Shown: positions 8,038-17,197, numbered from the stretch's first letter. The stretch: DNA of 64,000 nt from Clavibacter zhangzhiyongii (GCF_014775655.1 NZ_CP061274.1:1240001-1304000); one strand, 5' to 3'. Program-made: numbers and translations. The notes: generated by a model from the sequence alone, not told the origin.

Positions 8038-8405
8038 GCGTCGACCCGCTCGAGGGTCGCCCAGAGGCCGAAGCCGTGCATCGCGAGCACGTGCCGCTCG
8101 ATCTCCTCGCGGATCCCTGTGGCGACCACCGCGCGGCCGTCCTCGTGCACCCGGAGCATGAGCTCGTCGGCGCGCTCCTTCGTGAAGCCGAAGTAGCTGC
8201 GGAACACGTACGAGACGTAGGTCATGAGGTTGACGGGGTCGTTCCAGACGACGCAGCTCCAGACGGGTGGGGTGTCCGCGCGCTCGAGGAGGCTCGTGTC
8301 GCTCCCCGTGCTCGTGCCGGCGCCGGGATCCGCCGCGGGCGGGTCCTCGGCCCGGCGCGCGGCGGGGCGGACGGGGACGCGCGCGTCCCGGGCGGTCGTG
8401 GTCAT
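8034..8405 (-). CDS. clpS: ATP-dependent Clp protease adapter ClpS
   Basis: 123 residues; the C-terminal 80 form the ClpS domain (WNDPVNLMTYVSYVFRS, then HEDGRAVVATG and EEIERHV), with the N-D-P-V-N and VHxxGxA elements that bind N-degron substrates and dock on the Clp unfoldase. A disordered N-terminal extension of about 45 residues rich in Ala/Arg/Pro precedes it, normal for the unstructured ClpS N-terminus but on the long side. ATG at 8405 has AGGAGCGCG directly upstream. Its TGA overlaps the ATG of the DUF2017 gene. Confidence 0.92.
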   Translation of the reverse strand: MTTTARDARVPVRPAARRAEDPPAADPGAGTSTGSDTSLLERADTPPVWSCVVWNDPVNLMTYVSYVFRSYFGFTKERADELMLRVHEDGRAVVATGIREEIERHVLAMHGFGLWATLERVDA

Positions 8406-8493
8406 CGCGCTCCTGACGGATCCTCCCGGCGGGCGGCCGGAGCCTCCATCCTCCCTCGCCGCGGCGCCCGTGCAGGACGCCGGCGGCCGACCG

Positions 8494-9192
8494 TCACGCA
8501 CCGGGCCGCACGAGGCCGCAGTCGTACGCGAGGATCACGGCCTGCACCCGGTCCCGCACCTCGAGCTTCGCGAGCACCCGGCCGACGTGCGTCTTCACGG
8601 TCGACTCGGAGAGGTACAGCCGGCCCGCGATCTCCTGGTTGGTGAGGCCCTCGGCGAGCGCCGTGAGCACCTCCAGCTCACGCGCGGTGAGGGGCCGCAG
8701 CCGGGGATCCGCCGCACCCTCGCCCGTGCCCGCGGCGCCGCCGGTGGCCGGCATAGTCGGGCCGAGCAGCTCGATCATGCGGCGCGTGACCCGGGGAGAG
8801 ATGGCCGCATCGCCGTCCGCCACCGCGCGGATCGCCTCCATGAGGTGCTCCGGCCGGGTGTCCTTCACGAGGAACCCGCTGGCGCCGGCGCGCAGCCCGG
8901 CGAACGCGTACTCGTCGAGGTCGAAGGTGGTGAGCACGATCACGCGCGTGGCCGGGTGCCGCGCGACGATCTCCGTGGTCGCCTCGATGCCGTCCATGCC
9001 GGGCATCCGCACGTCCATGAGCACGATGTCGGGCGAGAGCTCGCCCGCGCGGGCCACGGCGGCGCGGCCGTCGGCGGCCTCGCCGACCACCGCGATCCCC
9101 GGCTCGGCGTCGAGCACCATGCGGAAGCCCATGCGCACGAGCGCCTGGTCGTCCACGATGAGCACGCGGACGGGGCGGGAGCTGTCGGTCAT
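8494..9192 (-). CDS. NarL/LuxR-type response regulator
   Basis: 232 residues: receiver domain (about 8-125) with the acidic pair DD near residue 14, phosphorylation site D60 in [12 protein letters not shown] and the switch lysine in FLVKDT, then a Gly/Ala-rich linker and a C-terminal LuxR helix-turn-helix ([15 protein letters not shown] ... [14 protein letters not shown]). It is the DNA-binding partner of the histidine kinase immediately upstream; the genes overlap by four bases (ATGA at 9189-9192). The probable target is the adjoining ABC-2 transporter (inference from context). Confidence 0.93.
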   Translation of the reverse strand: MTDSSRPVRVLIVDDQALVRMGFRMVLDAEPGIAVVGEAADGRAAVARAGELSPDIVLMDVRMPGMDGIEATTEIVARHPATRVIVLTTFDLDEYAFAGLRAGASGFLVKDTRPEHLMEAIRAVADGDAAISPRVTRRMIELLGPTMPATGGAAGTGEGAADPRLRPLTARELEVLTALAEGLTNQEIAGRLYLSESTVKTHVGRVLAKLEVRDRVQAVILAYDCGLVRPGA

Positions 9193-10439
9193 CTGTCCTC
9201 CTGGATCCGGGGGCGGCGCGCGGCGGCGACGGGGGGTCGTGGGGCGTCGCCCGGCCGCACGTCGTGCAGACCGCTCGGCATGCGGGCGAGCACGCGCCAG
9301 CCGCCGGCCTCGCGGCGCCCGGCGGTGGCGGTGCCGCCGTAGACGGCCATCCGCTCGCTCACGCCGAGGAGCCCGCGCCCGCTGCCGGGGACCGGGGGCA
9401 CGACGGGGCCGGTGCGGTCGTCGTCGGTGATCTCGATCACGATCTCCTCGGGCCGGTGGTCGACGCGCACGTCGACCCGGTCCGCGTTGGGGGCGTAGCG
9501 GAGCACGTTGGTCAGGGACTCCTGCACGACGCGGAAGACGGCGAGCTGGCGGCCGGGGTCGTCGGGCGGCGGGCCCGTGCTGGTGAAGCGCACGGGGAGG
9601 CCGGTGGTGCGGAACGAGTCGACGAGCGCGGCGAGGTCGCCGTGGCCCGGCTGCGGCGCGCGGGGGGACGCGGCGGACGCGTCGAGCTCGCCGGGCTCCT
9701 CGGCCAGGACGCCCAGCATCCGCCGCATCTCGGAGAGGGAGGTGCGGCCGGTGTCGGCTACCTCGCGCATGGCGTCGCGCGCGAGCTCGGGTCGTGCGAC
9801 GGCCGCGGCCTGCGCGCCGTCGGCGAGCGTCACCATCACCGTGATCCCGTGGGCGACGATGTCGTGGATCTCGCGCGCGATCCGGGTCCGCTCCGCCGCG
9901 GTCGCGAGGCGGGCCTGCTGGTCGCGCTCCCGGGCGAGCTGCACGGCGAGGTCGCGCAGCGCCTCCACGTAGCGCTTGCGTCCGCCCACGTTGGTGCCGA
10001 TGAGCGTCGCGATGAGCAGGGGGACGAGGTTGACGAGCAGCATCGTCGCGGCCGAGAGGTCGAGCGGCCCGGAGCCGGTGGTGGCGGGGACGATCCCGAC
10101 CGTGAGCGCCGCCGCGCCGCCGAGGCCGATCCATGCGCGGCGCGAGGACCCGTGCACGGCGACCGCATACAGAGCGATGGGGATCGCGCCGCCGTCGAAG
10201 CCGCCGACGATGATCGCGTTCGCGGTGGCGCAGGCGCCGCTGACCGCCAGCACCGTCACGGGCCGGCTGCGCCGCAGCATGAGCGTCGCGCCCATCACCA
10301 GCGACAGCACGACGAGCACGACGCCGGTGCCGGTGCCGGGCACGGCCGCGCGGCTTCCGACGGCCGCCCCCGCGGCGATGGACGCCCAGGTGAAGAGGAG
10401 CGCGATCGCCGCGTCGACGATCCGCGGGTGCCGGGCCAT
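9189..10439 (-). CDS. Sensor histidine kinase, NarL/DesK type (HisKA_3)
   Basis: 416 residues. The first 150 form four or five membrane segments with almost no extracytoplasmic loops, the intramembrane-sensing layout. A short coiled linker ([20 protein letters not shown]) leads to the HisKA_3 dimerisation box with the phospho-acceptor His in [10 protein letters not shown], and a HATPase domain with [15 protein letters not shown] (N box) and [13 protein letters not shown] (G box). The ATG at 10439 is the only good start; the preceding open frame has no ATG/GTG. It lies 95 bases downstream of the ABC permease gene and overlaps the response regulator by four bases, giving a transporter/two-component module of the type that senses cell-envelope stress or peptides. 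Confidence 0.9.
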   Translation of the reverse strand: MARHPRIVDAAIALLFTWASIAAGAAVGSRAAVPGTGTGVVLVVLSLVMGATLMLRRSRPVTVLAVSGACATANAIIVGGFDGGAIPIALYAVAVHGSSRRAWIGLGGAAALTVGIVPATTGSGPLDLSAATMLLVNLVPLLIATLIGTNVGGRKRYVEALRDLAVQLARERDQQARLATAAERTRIAREIHDIVAHGITVMVTLADGAQAAAVARPELARDAMREVADTGRTSLSEMRRMLGVLAEEPGELDASAASPRAPQPGHGDLAALVDSFRTTGLPVRFTSTGPPPDDPGRQLAVFRVVQESLTNVLRYAPNADRVDVRVDHRPEEIVIEITDDDRTGPVVPPVPGSGRGLLGVSERMAVYGGTATAGRREAGGWRVLARMPSGLHDVRPGDAPRPPVAAARRPRIQEDR

Positions 10440-10534
10440 CCATCCGCGGATGGCGCCGGGAGGGGTGGGCAGGCGGACGCCGTCGGGCGCGGCGACGTCC
10501 GCCGCGCCCGACGGCGCCCTCCTGCCCCCGTCGA

Positions 10535-11374
10535 TCAGGCGTCCCGCTTGCGGGCGAGCACCAGCGCGGGCACGAGGATCACGGCGACCCATGCGAGCAT
10601 CACGAGCAGCGCCTGCCAGAACTCCAGCTGACCGGGCGCGCCCGTGCTCATGCTGTAGAGGCGGTTGCCGGCGCTGAGCGGGAAGTAGGGCTCGAGGTCG
10701 GCGACCCAGGACAGCACGCCGCCGAGGAGGCTGCCGACGATGGGCACGACGAGCACGAGGCCCACGAGCGCCCCGATCCCGGCGGCGCCGTTGCGGAGGA
10801 GCAGGCCGAAGCCGAAGCCCATCAGCCCGATGAGCACGACGAAGAGGACGCCGCCCAGCGCGGCGAGCAGGAACCCGCCCGACAGGACGTCGACCTCGGC
10901 GCCGCCGGCGGCGAAGTAGCCGCGGGCCACGAGGAGCGCGACCGCGACGGCGACCGCGGTCACGACGAAGGTGACGAGCGTGTACACGATCGCCTTCGCC
11001 AGGAGCACGCCGAGGCGGCGCGGGGCGGCGCTGAACGTCGAGCGGATCATGCCGGTCGAGTACTCGCCGCTGACCACGAGCACGCCGAGCACGCCCGCGA
11101 CGAGCATCGAGAGGGTCACGCCGCTGAGCGCGACGGAGATGAGGAGCGCGTCGGCGGGGGCGCCGGGGAGGCCGAGCTGCTCGCTCAGCTGGTCGACCAC
11201 GAACGGCGTGAAGAGCGCCGAGAAGCCGACGAGGAGGAGGAACACGAGCGCGAAGCACCAGATGGTGGAGCGGAGCGTGCGGAGCTTGATCCACTCGGAG
11301 CGCATGAGGCGCCCGAGCGTGGGGCGGCCCGACGTCACCGGGGCGGGTGCGTAGGCGGTGGGGGTGGCGGTCAT
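10535..11374 (-). CDS. ABC-2 type transporter permease
   Basis: 279 residues with about six membrane segments: a cytosolic start ([17 protein letters not shown], the usual RSEWxKLRT entry of ABC-2 permeases), TM1 near residue 45, a conserved amphipathic [19 protein letters not shown] region between TM2 and TM3, then four further segments and a basic ARKRDA tail. It forms a two-component exporter with the ATPase encoded just upstream (ATGA overlap at 11371-11374). Such BcrAB/antibiotic-export-like pairs next to a DesK/NarL kinase-regulator are usually drug or peptide defence pumps. Substrate is not known. Confidence 0.9.
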   Translation of the reverse strand: MTATPTAYAPAPVTSGRPTLGRLMRSEWIKLRTLRSTIWCFALVFLLLVGFSALFTPFVVDQLSEQLGLPGAPADALLISVALSGVTLSMLVAGVLGVLVVSGEYSTGMIRSTFSAAPRRLGVLLAKAIVYTLVTFVVTAVAVAVALLVARGYFAAGGAEVDVLSGGFLLAALGGVLFVVLIGLMGFGFGLLLRNGAAGIGALVGLVLVVPIVGSLLGGVLSWVADLEPYFPLSAGNRLYSMSTGAPGQLEFWQALLVMLAWVAVILVPALVLARKRDA

Positions 11375-12306
11375 CGTGCGGTCTCCTGCTCGGTCGTGCC
11401 GACTGCGGCGCTGTGGTACTCGACGTCGCCCTGCGTGAGCGACAGGTAGGCGTCCTCGAGGGACGCCGTGACGGGCGTGAGCTCGTGCAGCACGACGCCG
11501 GCGGAGAGCGCGGCGTCGCCGACCTGCGCGGCCGTGAGGCCGGTGATCTCGATGAGGTCGCGCTCGACGCTCGTCACCACGACCTCGGGCCGCGCGAGCG
11601 CCTGGCCGAGGCGGTCGGCGTGCGGCGACCGGACGCGGACGAGCCCGCTGGTGGCGCCGGCGACGACGGCCGCGACGGGGGCGTCGGCGAGCACGCGGCC
11701 GCGGCCGAGGACGATGAGGTGGTCGGCCGTCTGCGCCATCTCGCTCATGAGGTGCGAGGAGAGGAGCACGGTGCGGCCCTGCCCGGCGAGGTAGCGCGTG
11801 ATGTTGCGCACCCACAGAACGCCCTCGGGGTCGAGGCCGTTGACGGGCTCGTCGAGGATCAGCGTGCGCGGGTCGCCGAGGAGCGCCACCGCGATGCCGA
11901 GGCGCTGGCCCATGCCGAGCGAGAAGCCGCCGACGCGCTTCTTGGCCACGGGCTGCAGGCCGGTCATCTCGATGACCTCGTTCACGCGGCTCCGGGGGAT
12001 TCCGTGCGTGGCGGCCATCGCGAGCAGGTGGTTGTAGGCGCTGCGGCCGGTGTGGACGGCCTTCGCGTCGAGCAGCGCGCCGACCTCGTGAAGCGGCGCC
12101 TGCAGGTCGCGGTAGCGGTGGCCGTTGACGGTCACGGAGCCCGACGTCGGGGTGTCGAGCCCGACGATCATGCGCATGGTCGTCGACTTCCCGGCGCCGT
12201 TCGGACCGAGGAATCCGGTCACCATGCCCGGCTGGACGGTGAAGCTCACGCCGTCCACGGCGGTCTTCGCGCCGTAGCGCTTGGTCAGGTTCTCAGCGAC
12301 GATCAT
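11371..12306 (-). CDS. ABC transporter ATP-binding protein (drug/peptide exporter type)
   Basis: 311 residues: Walker A GPNGAGKS at 34-41, a Q-loop region in DTPTSG...GALLDAK, a signature reading FSLGMGQRLGIA (Met-Gly-Gln in place of SGGQ, common in BcrA-type ATPases), Walker B TLILDEPVNGLDP and the H-loop in LLSSHLMSE. A C-terminal domain of about 90 residues follows, as in the ABC-2 exporter ATPases. ATG at 12306 has GAGGAGG six bases upstream. First gene of the ATPase-permease-kinase-regulator run. Confidence 0.92.
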   Translation of the reverse strand: MIVAENLTKRYGAKTAVDGVSFTVQPGMVTGFLGPNGAGKSTTMRMIVGLDTPTSGSVTVNGHRYRDLQAPLHEVGALLDAKAVHTGRSAYNHLLAMAATHGIPRSRVNEVIEMTGLQPVAKKRVGGFSLGMGQRLGIAVALLGDPRTLILDEPVNGLDPEGVLWVRNITRYLAGQGRTVLLSSHLMSEMAQTADHLIVLGRGRVLADAPVAAVVAGATSGLVRVRSPHADRLGQALARPEVVVTSVERDLIEITGLTAAQVGDAALSAGVVLHELTPVTASLEDAYLSLTQGDVEYHSAAVGTTEQETAR

Positions 12307-12356
12307 GCGCGCTGCCTCCTCAGGATGGGGTCGCGGACCCAGCGCCCGCATCCCCC

Positions 12357-12362
12357 ACGCTA
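12357..12362 (-). promoter_or_regulatory. Candidate -10 (TAGCGT) for the ABC exporter/two-component operon
   Basis: TAGCGT on the minus strand lies 50 bases upstream of the ATG at 12306, predicting a short leader that carries the GAGGAGG ribosome site. No clear -35. Confidence 0.35.
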
Positions 12363-12434
12363 GGGGCGGGGTCCTCGGGGTCGCGTCCCCCCTCCGGCCC
12401 AGCCGGCGGGCGGCGGTGGTACCAGGGTGCCGCG

Positions 12435-13640
12435 TCAGGCGGTCCTGTCCGCCAGGGTCGCGAGGCGCGCGGCCGCGTCCTCGAGCACGTCGACGCGCTT
12501 GCAGAACGCGAACCGCACGAGCGACGCGTGCTCCGCCGCGAGCGGCTCCCGGCAGAAGGCCGACAGCGGCACGCCCACCACGCCGACGAGCGCCGGCAGC
12601 CGCAGGCAGAGCTCCCTGGCGTCGGGGAAGCCGAGGGGCGCGGCGTCCGCGACGATGAAGTAGCCGGCTGCGGGCAGGTGGATCCGGAAGCCGGCCGTCG
12701 TCAGCCCCGCCGCGAGCAGGTCGCGCTTGCGCCGCAGGTCGTCGGCGATCCCGTCGAAGACCCGGTCGGGCAGGCCGAGCCCGGTCGCGATGGCGGGCTG
12801 GAAGGGCGCGCCGTTGACGAACGTGAGGAACTGCTTCACCGCGAGGATCGCCGACACGAGCGGGGCCGGCGCCGTCAGCCAGCCGATCTTCCACCCCGTG
12901 GTGCGGAACGTCTTGCCGCCGGAGGAGATCGTCACGGTCCGCTCCCCGGCGCCCGGCAGCGTCGCGATGGGCACGTGCCGGCCGTCGAACACCAGGTGCT
13001 CGTAGACCTCGTCGGTGACGATCACGGCGTCGTGCGCGATCGCGAGCTCCACCACGAGCTGCCGGACCTCGGGGTGGAGCACGGTGCCGGTCGGGTTGTG
13101 GGGGTCGTTGAGGAGGATCACGCGGGTGCGGTCGGTCACCGCGGCGCGCAGGTCGTCGAGCCGCGGCTGGAAGTCGGGGGCGTGCAGCGGCACCGTCCGG
13201 TGGATCCCTCCGGCCAGCGAGATCAGCGCGCCGTACGCGTCATAGAACGGCTCGAGCGTGACGACCTCGTCGCCGTCCTCGACGAGCGCCAGCAGCGTGG
13301 CCGCGAGCGCCTCGGTCGCGCCGGCGGTGACGAGGACCTCCGTGTCCGGGTCCGCCTCGAGGCCGTAGAAGCGCGACTGGTGCGTCGCGACCGCGCGGCG
13401 CAGCTCGGGGGTGCCGCGGTCCGGCGGGTACTGGTTCATGCCCGCGGAGATCGCGGCCCGTGCCGCCTCGAGCACCTCCGTCGGGCCGTCCTCGTCCGGG
13501 AACCCCTGGCCCAGGTTGATCGCCCCGGTCGCCGCCGCGAGCGCGCTCATCTCCGCGAAGACCGTGGTGCCGGGCGTCCCGTCGTCGCCGAGCAGCATCG
13601 CCCCGCGGGCCGCGCGCACCCACGCGCCGGGAATCGTCAT
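12435..13640 (-). CDS. Class I/II pyridoxal-phosphate aminotransferase
   Basis: 401 residues, fold-type I aminotransferase. Key elements in order: NLGQGFPDEDGP near the N-terminus, MNQYPPDRGTPELRRAVA, the cofactor-phosphate segment GATEAL, NDPHNPTGTV (substrate and PLP-contacting Asn), DEVYEHLVFDG (Asp that pairs with the PLP nitrogen), and SSGGKTFRTTGWKIGW holding the PLP-binding lysine. The pattern is close to YbdL/DapC-like and methionine or kynurenine aminotransferases; the amino donor cannot be fixed. The start is set at the ATG at 13640; an upstream ATG (MSGYDSQG) would add 16 residues. No obvious Shine-Dalgarno for either. Confidence 0.9.
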   Translation of the reverse strand: MTIPGAWVRAARGAMLLGDDGTPGTTVFAEMSALAAATGAINLGQGFPDEDGPTEVLEAARAAISAGMNQYPPDRGTPELRRAVATHQSRFYGLEADPDTEVLVTAGATEALAATLLALVEDGDEVVTLEPFYDAYGALISLAGGIHRTVPLHAPDFQPRLDDLRAAVTDRTRVILLNDPHNPTGTVLHPEVRQLVVELAIAHDAVIVTDEVYEHLVFDGRHVPIATLPGAGERTVTISSGGKTFRTTGWKIGWLTAPAPLVSAILAVKQFLTFVNGAPFQPAIATGLGLPDRVFDGIADDLRRKRDLLAAGLTTAGFRIHLPAAGYFIVADAAPLGFPDARELCLRLPALVGVVGVPLSAFCREPLAAEHASLVRFAFCKRVDVLEDAAARLATLADRTA

Positions 13641-13768
13641 GCGCCCATCATGGCGCGCGTCCACCCCTTGCGAGTCGTACCCGGACATGCGCAGTCCCTT
13701 TCTGGAAGGGCAAGACGGTCGGTCGCACAAGGTGTGCAGACACCGGGCGCCCTTCCGCAGTGCTGGCC

Positions 13769-13774
13769 TAGGTT
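13769..13774 (+). promoter_or_regulatory. Candidate -10 (TAGGTT) for the lipoprotein/PKD gene pair
   Basis: TAGGTT lies 88 bases upstream of the ATG at 13863 in the 222-base gap after the aminotransferase start. The gap is visibly less GC-rich than its surroundings and contains no gene. Confidence 0.35.
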
Positions 13775-13862
13775 GCTGATCCCCAGCCGCCTCTCCCGTC
13801 TGCTCATCACGAGCTGCCGGTCGCGAGGGCAAGACCGCATTAGCGACGATGACAAGGAACTC

Positions 13863-14420
13863 ATGAGCCCGATCAGACGAGCGCGCCGCGGATGGCTCCC
13901 CGATGTCTGGGTCACCGCTGCGTGCAGCTACCTCCTGGTATCCATGTTCAGCAGCTGCGCGGGGCCGTCGCCTCGGGTCGAACAGACCGGGACGCCAACT
14001 GTGTCACGAGCAGACCAAGACGCCCAGGCATTCCAAGAAAAGTACTCCGCGTATGTTTCGTTGCCTCTCGACACGATGTCCGAGCGTGACCTCGCGCCCT
14101 TGCTCACGGGTAACGTGCTCTCGGAGAGCGTCGCCGAGATCGCAGATGCAAGAGACAAGGGAACGCATTTCCTAGGCAAGTACACATACACCGGGTTCAC
14201 GATCACGGACCGCGGTACAGATCCAAACGGGCGTTACTTCATGGTCGCTCAGGCCTGTCTCGATGTCACCGGGACCCGCGTCGTGGACTCGGCGGGGCAA
14301 GATGTGACACCTCGCCGCGATCCGACGCAATCGATGCAGATGAAAGCCGTTCAGATGGATGACGGAGATTGGCGCATCAGTGACGTCCTCCGCAACGACG
14401 AGGTGCACGCATGCGATTGA
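13863..14420 (+). CDS. Putative secreted lipoprotein, unknown function
   Basis: 185 residues, not recognised. A basic start (RRARRG), a hydrophobic segment (about 14-29) and FSSC with C32 form a signal peptide with a non-classical lipobox, so the mature protein may be lipid-anchored at C32. The mature part is polar, with KYSAYVSLPLDTMSERDLAPLLTG and a final MDDGDWRISDVLRNDEVHACD; the WRI-x-D-V ending resembles small secreted proteins that end in a DUF-like beta sheet. ATG at 13863 has AAGGA eight bases upstream. Base composition is clearly lower in GC than neighbouring genes and uses AT-ending codons, suggesting recent acquisition. Its end overlaps the next gene by 10 bases. Confidence 0.65.
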   Translation: MSPIRRARRGWLPDVWVTAACSYLLVSMFSSCAGPSPRVEQTGTPTVSRADQDAQAFQEKYSAYVSLPLDTMSERDLAPLLTGNVLSESVAEIADARDKGTHFLGKYTYTGFTITDRGTDPNGRYFMVAQACLDVTGTRVVDSAGQDVTPRRDPTQSMQMKAVQMDDGDWRISDVLRNDEVHACD

Positions 14421-15298
14421 TGCTGGTGGGGTTCGTAGCGATAGTCGCGATGCTTACGACGGCAGAAACACCTGCTCTTGCAGAGGCCAGCTCGTGCGGT
14501 GCCTTGATGCCGAGCGCCGGGAGCTGCACATCGGGTCGCATCGTCGGAGACTCGATTCAGTTGGTAGGGACGGCGGCGCGCTCGGGGGACAGCGGTCTCG
14601 TCGGGCATGTTCCCATATCTCAGGACGGCACCGGTGACGGGCTGCCGGCCCCGGTGGTGCAGCCGCCAGTGCCACGGGGGCGGTTGGCGGCGGATGTCGA
14701 TTCCCCATGTCGGCCCGGGGTCGGCGGGTGCCTCGATGGGGATCACGCGTTCTTGCCGCCAGCGAAGGCGCCGACGAAGCCCGCGGATCCGGTCCCGGTG
14801 GTGCCGGCCGGTCCCGGGGTGTCGTTGGAGGACGTGGCGCAGTTCGTACCGCGGTCGGCGTCGATCCGGTCCCAGCCGAACGGATGGGCGCTGGTCGGTG
14901 CTCCCGTGAACCTGCTCACGGACGCGACCGCGCAGGTGGTCGACGGTCAGCTGCTGGGCCGTCCCGCGCAGGTGCGGTTCGTGCCGGTCGAATTCGTCTG
15001 GGACTACGGGGATGGCACGTCGACGACGGTGCAGAGGCCGGGGGCGTCCTGGCGGGAGCTGGGTCAGCCTGACTTCTCGGCGACGGACACGAGCCACGTG
15101 TACCCGACCATGGGGGACCGGCAGGTGTCCTTGACCATCGCGTACTCGCCGAGCTACCGGTTCGACGGGGGCGCGTGGCAGCAGATCCCGGGGACGCTCC
15201 CCGTGCAGGTGGGCCCGGTGACGATCCACGTGCTGGAGGGGTCCACGGTGCTGGTCGGCGGGGCGTGCGGCACGCGGGACGCCGGAGCCGGATGCTGA
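14411..15298 (+). CDS. Secreted protein with a PKD-like domain
   Basis: 295 residues. A signal peptide (MRLMLVGFVAIV to ALA at about 24) is followed by a Pro-rich spacer (PVVQPPVPRG, PAKAPTKPADPVPVVPAG) and a beta-rich C-terminal domain with the PKD hallmark W-D-Y-G-D-G (D198-G202), THV-Y-P-type strand (TSHVYPTMGDRQVSLTIAY) and VGPVTIHVLEG. PKD modules are extracellular interaction domains. No catalytic domain is attached. It overlaps the lipoprotein gene, so the two are co-translated and probably act together at the cell surface. Codon use shifts from AT-tolerant at the 5' end to the host-like GC-rich pattern in the C-terminal half. Confidence 0.7.
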   Translation: MRLMLVGFVAIVAMLTTAETPALAEASSCGALMPSAGSCTSGRIVGDSIQLVGTAARSGDSGLVGHVPISQDGTGDGLPAPVVQPPVPRGRLAADVDSPCRPGVGGCLDGDHAFLPPAKAPTKPADPVPVVPAGPGVSLEDVAQFVPRSASIRSQPNGWALVGAPVNLLTDATAQVVDGQLLGRPAQVRFVPVEFVWDYGDGTSTTVQRPGASWRELGQPDFSATDTSHVYPTMGDRQVSLTIAYSPSYRFDGGAWQQIPGTLPVQVGPVTIHVLEGSTVLVGGACGTRDAGAGC

Positions 15299-15504
15299 CC
15301 CGGCGACCCTGACCCGCGCGGTCATGGGAGCGGCGGCGGCATGGCATCGGCACCCACGCCGCGTACGCTCGATCCAGCACGGGCCTCGTGCTCCGTCCGC
15401 CCGGAGGATCCTCCATAGGGCGGGCGCGGCGCGCTGTCAGGGCAGGCATAGAGAACACCCAGACACGCTCGGGATGCTGGCGTGACCTGAGAGGAGCACC
15501 ACCG

Positions 15505-17049
15505 ATGACCGACAGAAGCCACGGAGCAGACGAGCACGAGGGCGGCCGCGACGTCGGCGGTCCTGTGGACGGCTCCTCGAACGGCCCGGCATCGTCCTCG
15601 GACGCTCCCGCGGAAGCGTCCGCCTGGCCCGCACCGGCCGGCCCGGCCGCAGCAGCGCATCCCGCGCCTGCGAGCCCCGCCCCGGGCAGCCCCGATCAGC
15701 GCGACATGCTCCCTCACGGCTCCGCTCCCGCGTCGACGTCGTCCGCGGACACCCTCCCCGTCACGGCGACCGCACCCGACGGATCCGCCGCCGCCGGCGC
15801 CAGCGCCACCCCGCCTCCCCGCAAGAAGGCGAACAAGGCGCTCCCGCTCGTCGCCATGCTCGCGGTCGGGGCGCTCATCGGCGGCGCGGCCGGCGGCCTC
15901 ACCACCTGGGCCATCGCGCACGACGACGACTCCACCGCATCGGTCAGCCAGTCGCCCGCGAACATCACCGTGAACGACCCCGACGATGCGACCCCCATCA
16001 CGGCGGTCGCCGCCAAGGTGTCCAGCTCCGTCGTCACCATCGAGGTCGCGGGCGCGCAGGCGGGCGGGACCGGATCGGGCGTCATCCTCTCCGCGGACGG
16101 CTACGTCCTCACCAACACGCACGTCGTGACGCTCGACGGACAGACCGGCGACGGGAAGATCCAGGTGAAGACGGCCGACGGCGCGCTGTACACGGCGAAG
16201 CTCATCGGCACGGACCCGGTCGTGGACCTCGCCGTGATCAAGATGGACGACGCCAGCGGTCTCACGCCCATCGACTTCGCCGACTCGTCGAAGCTCAACG
16301 TCGGCGACACCGCCATCGCGATCGGTGCGCCCCTCGGGCTCTCCGGCACGGTGACGGACGGCATCGTCAGCGCGCTCGACCGCAGCATCCAGGTCGCCTC
16401 GTCGGCGGCCCCCGAGACTCCCGGCGACGGCAGCCAGAGCGACGAGACGCCGTTCAACTTCTGGCCCTTCGGCAACGAGGGACAGGGCGGATCCGGCGGC
16501 CAGGGCGGCCAGGGCGGCCAGGGCCAGGCCAGGCCGGCGTCGACCATCAACCTCGCCGTCATCCAGACCGACGCGGCGATCAACCCCGGCAACTCGGGCG
16601 GCGCGCTCCTCGACGCCGACGGGAAGCTGATCGGGATCAACGTCGCCATCGCCAACGCCGGCGGCGCGAGCGGGACCTCGGGGAGCATCGGCGTCGGCTT
16701 CGCCATCCCCTCGAACCTCGCCAAGCGCGTCGGCCAGGAGATCATCCAGACCGGCCGTGCGTCCCACGGGCTGCTGGGTGCGAGCGTCCGCGACGTGGCG
16801 GCCGGCGACTCGTCGACCCCCGTGGGCGGCGCCTTCGTCGCGGACGTGCAGAGCGGCGGCGCCGCGGCGAACGCCGGCCTCAAGCAGGGCGACATCGTGA
16901 CCGCGTTCAGCGGCATCCCGATCAGCAAGGCGAGCGACCTCACCGCGCAGGTGCGTGCGCTGCCCGGAGGCAGCGACGCCGAGCTCACCGTCCTGCGCGG
17001 CGGTCAGAAGCAGCAGGTCGACGTGAAGCTGGGCACGCTCCAGCAGTAG
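15505..17049 (+). CDS. HtrA/DegP-type membrane-anchored serine protease with PDZ domain
   Basis: 514 residues. A disordered Ala/Pro/Ser-rich cytosolic N-terminus (about 1-110), one membrane segment (about 115-135), then an extracellular trypsin-like domain with triad H206 (TNTHVV), D241 (VVDLAVIK) and S364 (NPGNSGG), and a C-terminal PDZ domain (LLGASVRDV...GDIVTAFSGIPISK). A Gly/Gln-rich repeat (GGQGGQGGQGQ) loops out of the protease domain near residues 330-345. It is the surface quality-control protease family of actinobacteria. The ATG at 15505 is preferred because GAGGAG lies nine bases upstream. A strong hairpin follows the stop. Confidence 0.93.
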   Translation: MTDRSHGADEHEGGRDVGGPVDGSSNGPASSSDAPAEASAWPAPAGPAAAAHPAPASPAPGSPDQRDMLPHGSAPASTSSADTLPVTATAPDGSAAAGASATPPPRKKANKALPLVAMLAVGALIGGAAGGLTTWAIAHDDDSTASVSQSPANITVNDPDDATPITAVAAKVSSSVVTIEVAGAQAGGTGSGVILSADGYVLTNTHVVTLDGQTGDGKIQVKTADGALYTAKLIGTDPVVDLAVIKMDDASGLTPIDFADSSKLNVGDTAIAIGAPLGLSGTVTDGIVSALDRSIQVASSAAPETPGDGSQSDETPFNFWPFGNEGQGGSGGQGGQGGQGQARPASTINLAVIQTDAAINPGNSGGALLDADGKLIGINVAIANAGGASGTSGSIGVGFAIPSNLAKRVGQEIIQTGRASHGLLGASVRDVAAGDSSTPVGGAFVADVQSGGAAANAGLKQGDIVTAFSGIPISKASDLTAQVRALPGGSDAELTVLRGGQKQQVDVKLGTLQQ

Positions 17050-17060
17050 GCGCGACTCCC

Positions 17061-17096
17061 GGAGGGGCGGATCGGCGGGTGCCGGTCCGCCCCTCC
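17061..17096 (+). terminator. Hairpin after the HtrA gene
   Basis: GGAGGGGCGGA at 17061-17071 pairs perfectly with 17086-17096, and the inner bases extend the stem (CGGC with GCCG) around a GGGT loop. No T-tract, as is common in high-GC actinobacteria. Confidence 0.65.
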
Positions 17097-17133
17097 TCGC
17101 GTCGGGCGCGGCGAGGGGCCACCGGGAGGCTGG

Positions 17134-17139
17134 TAAACT
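17134..17139 (+). promoter_or_regulatory. Candidate -10 (TAAACT) for the glycosyltransferase operon
   Basis: TAAACT lies 58 bases before the ATG at 17198, just after the HtrA terminator. No clear -35. Confidence 0.4.
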
Positions 17140-17197
17140 CCTGCGAGGCTCGGCCCCCGACAGGCCCCGGCCGCACCTCCCCAAGAGATCGGCTCAG

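Noticed and set aside
16490-16530. Tandem GGCCAGGGC repeat in the HtrA gene as a minisatellite
   Set aside because: It is in frame and encodes a Gly/Gln loop within the protease; only three to four short units, no evidence of variability.
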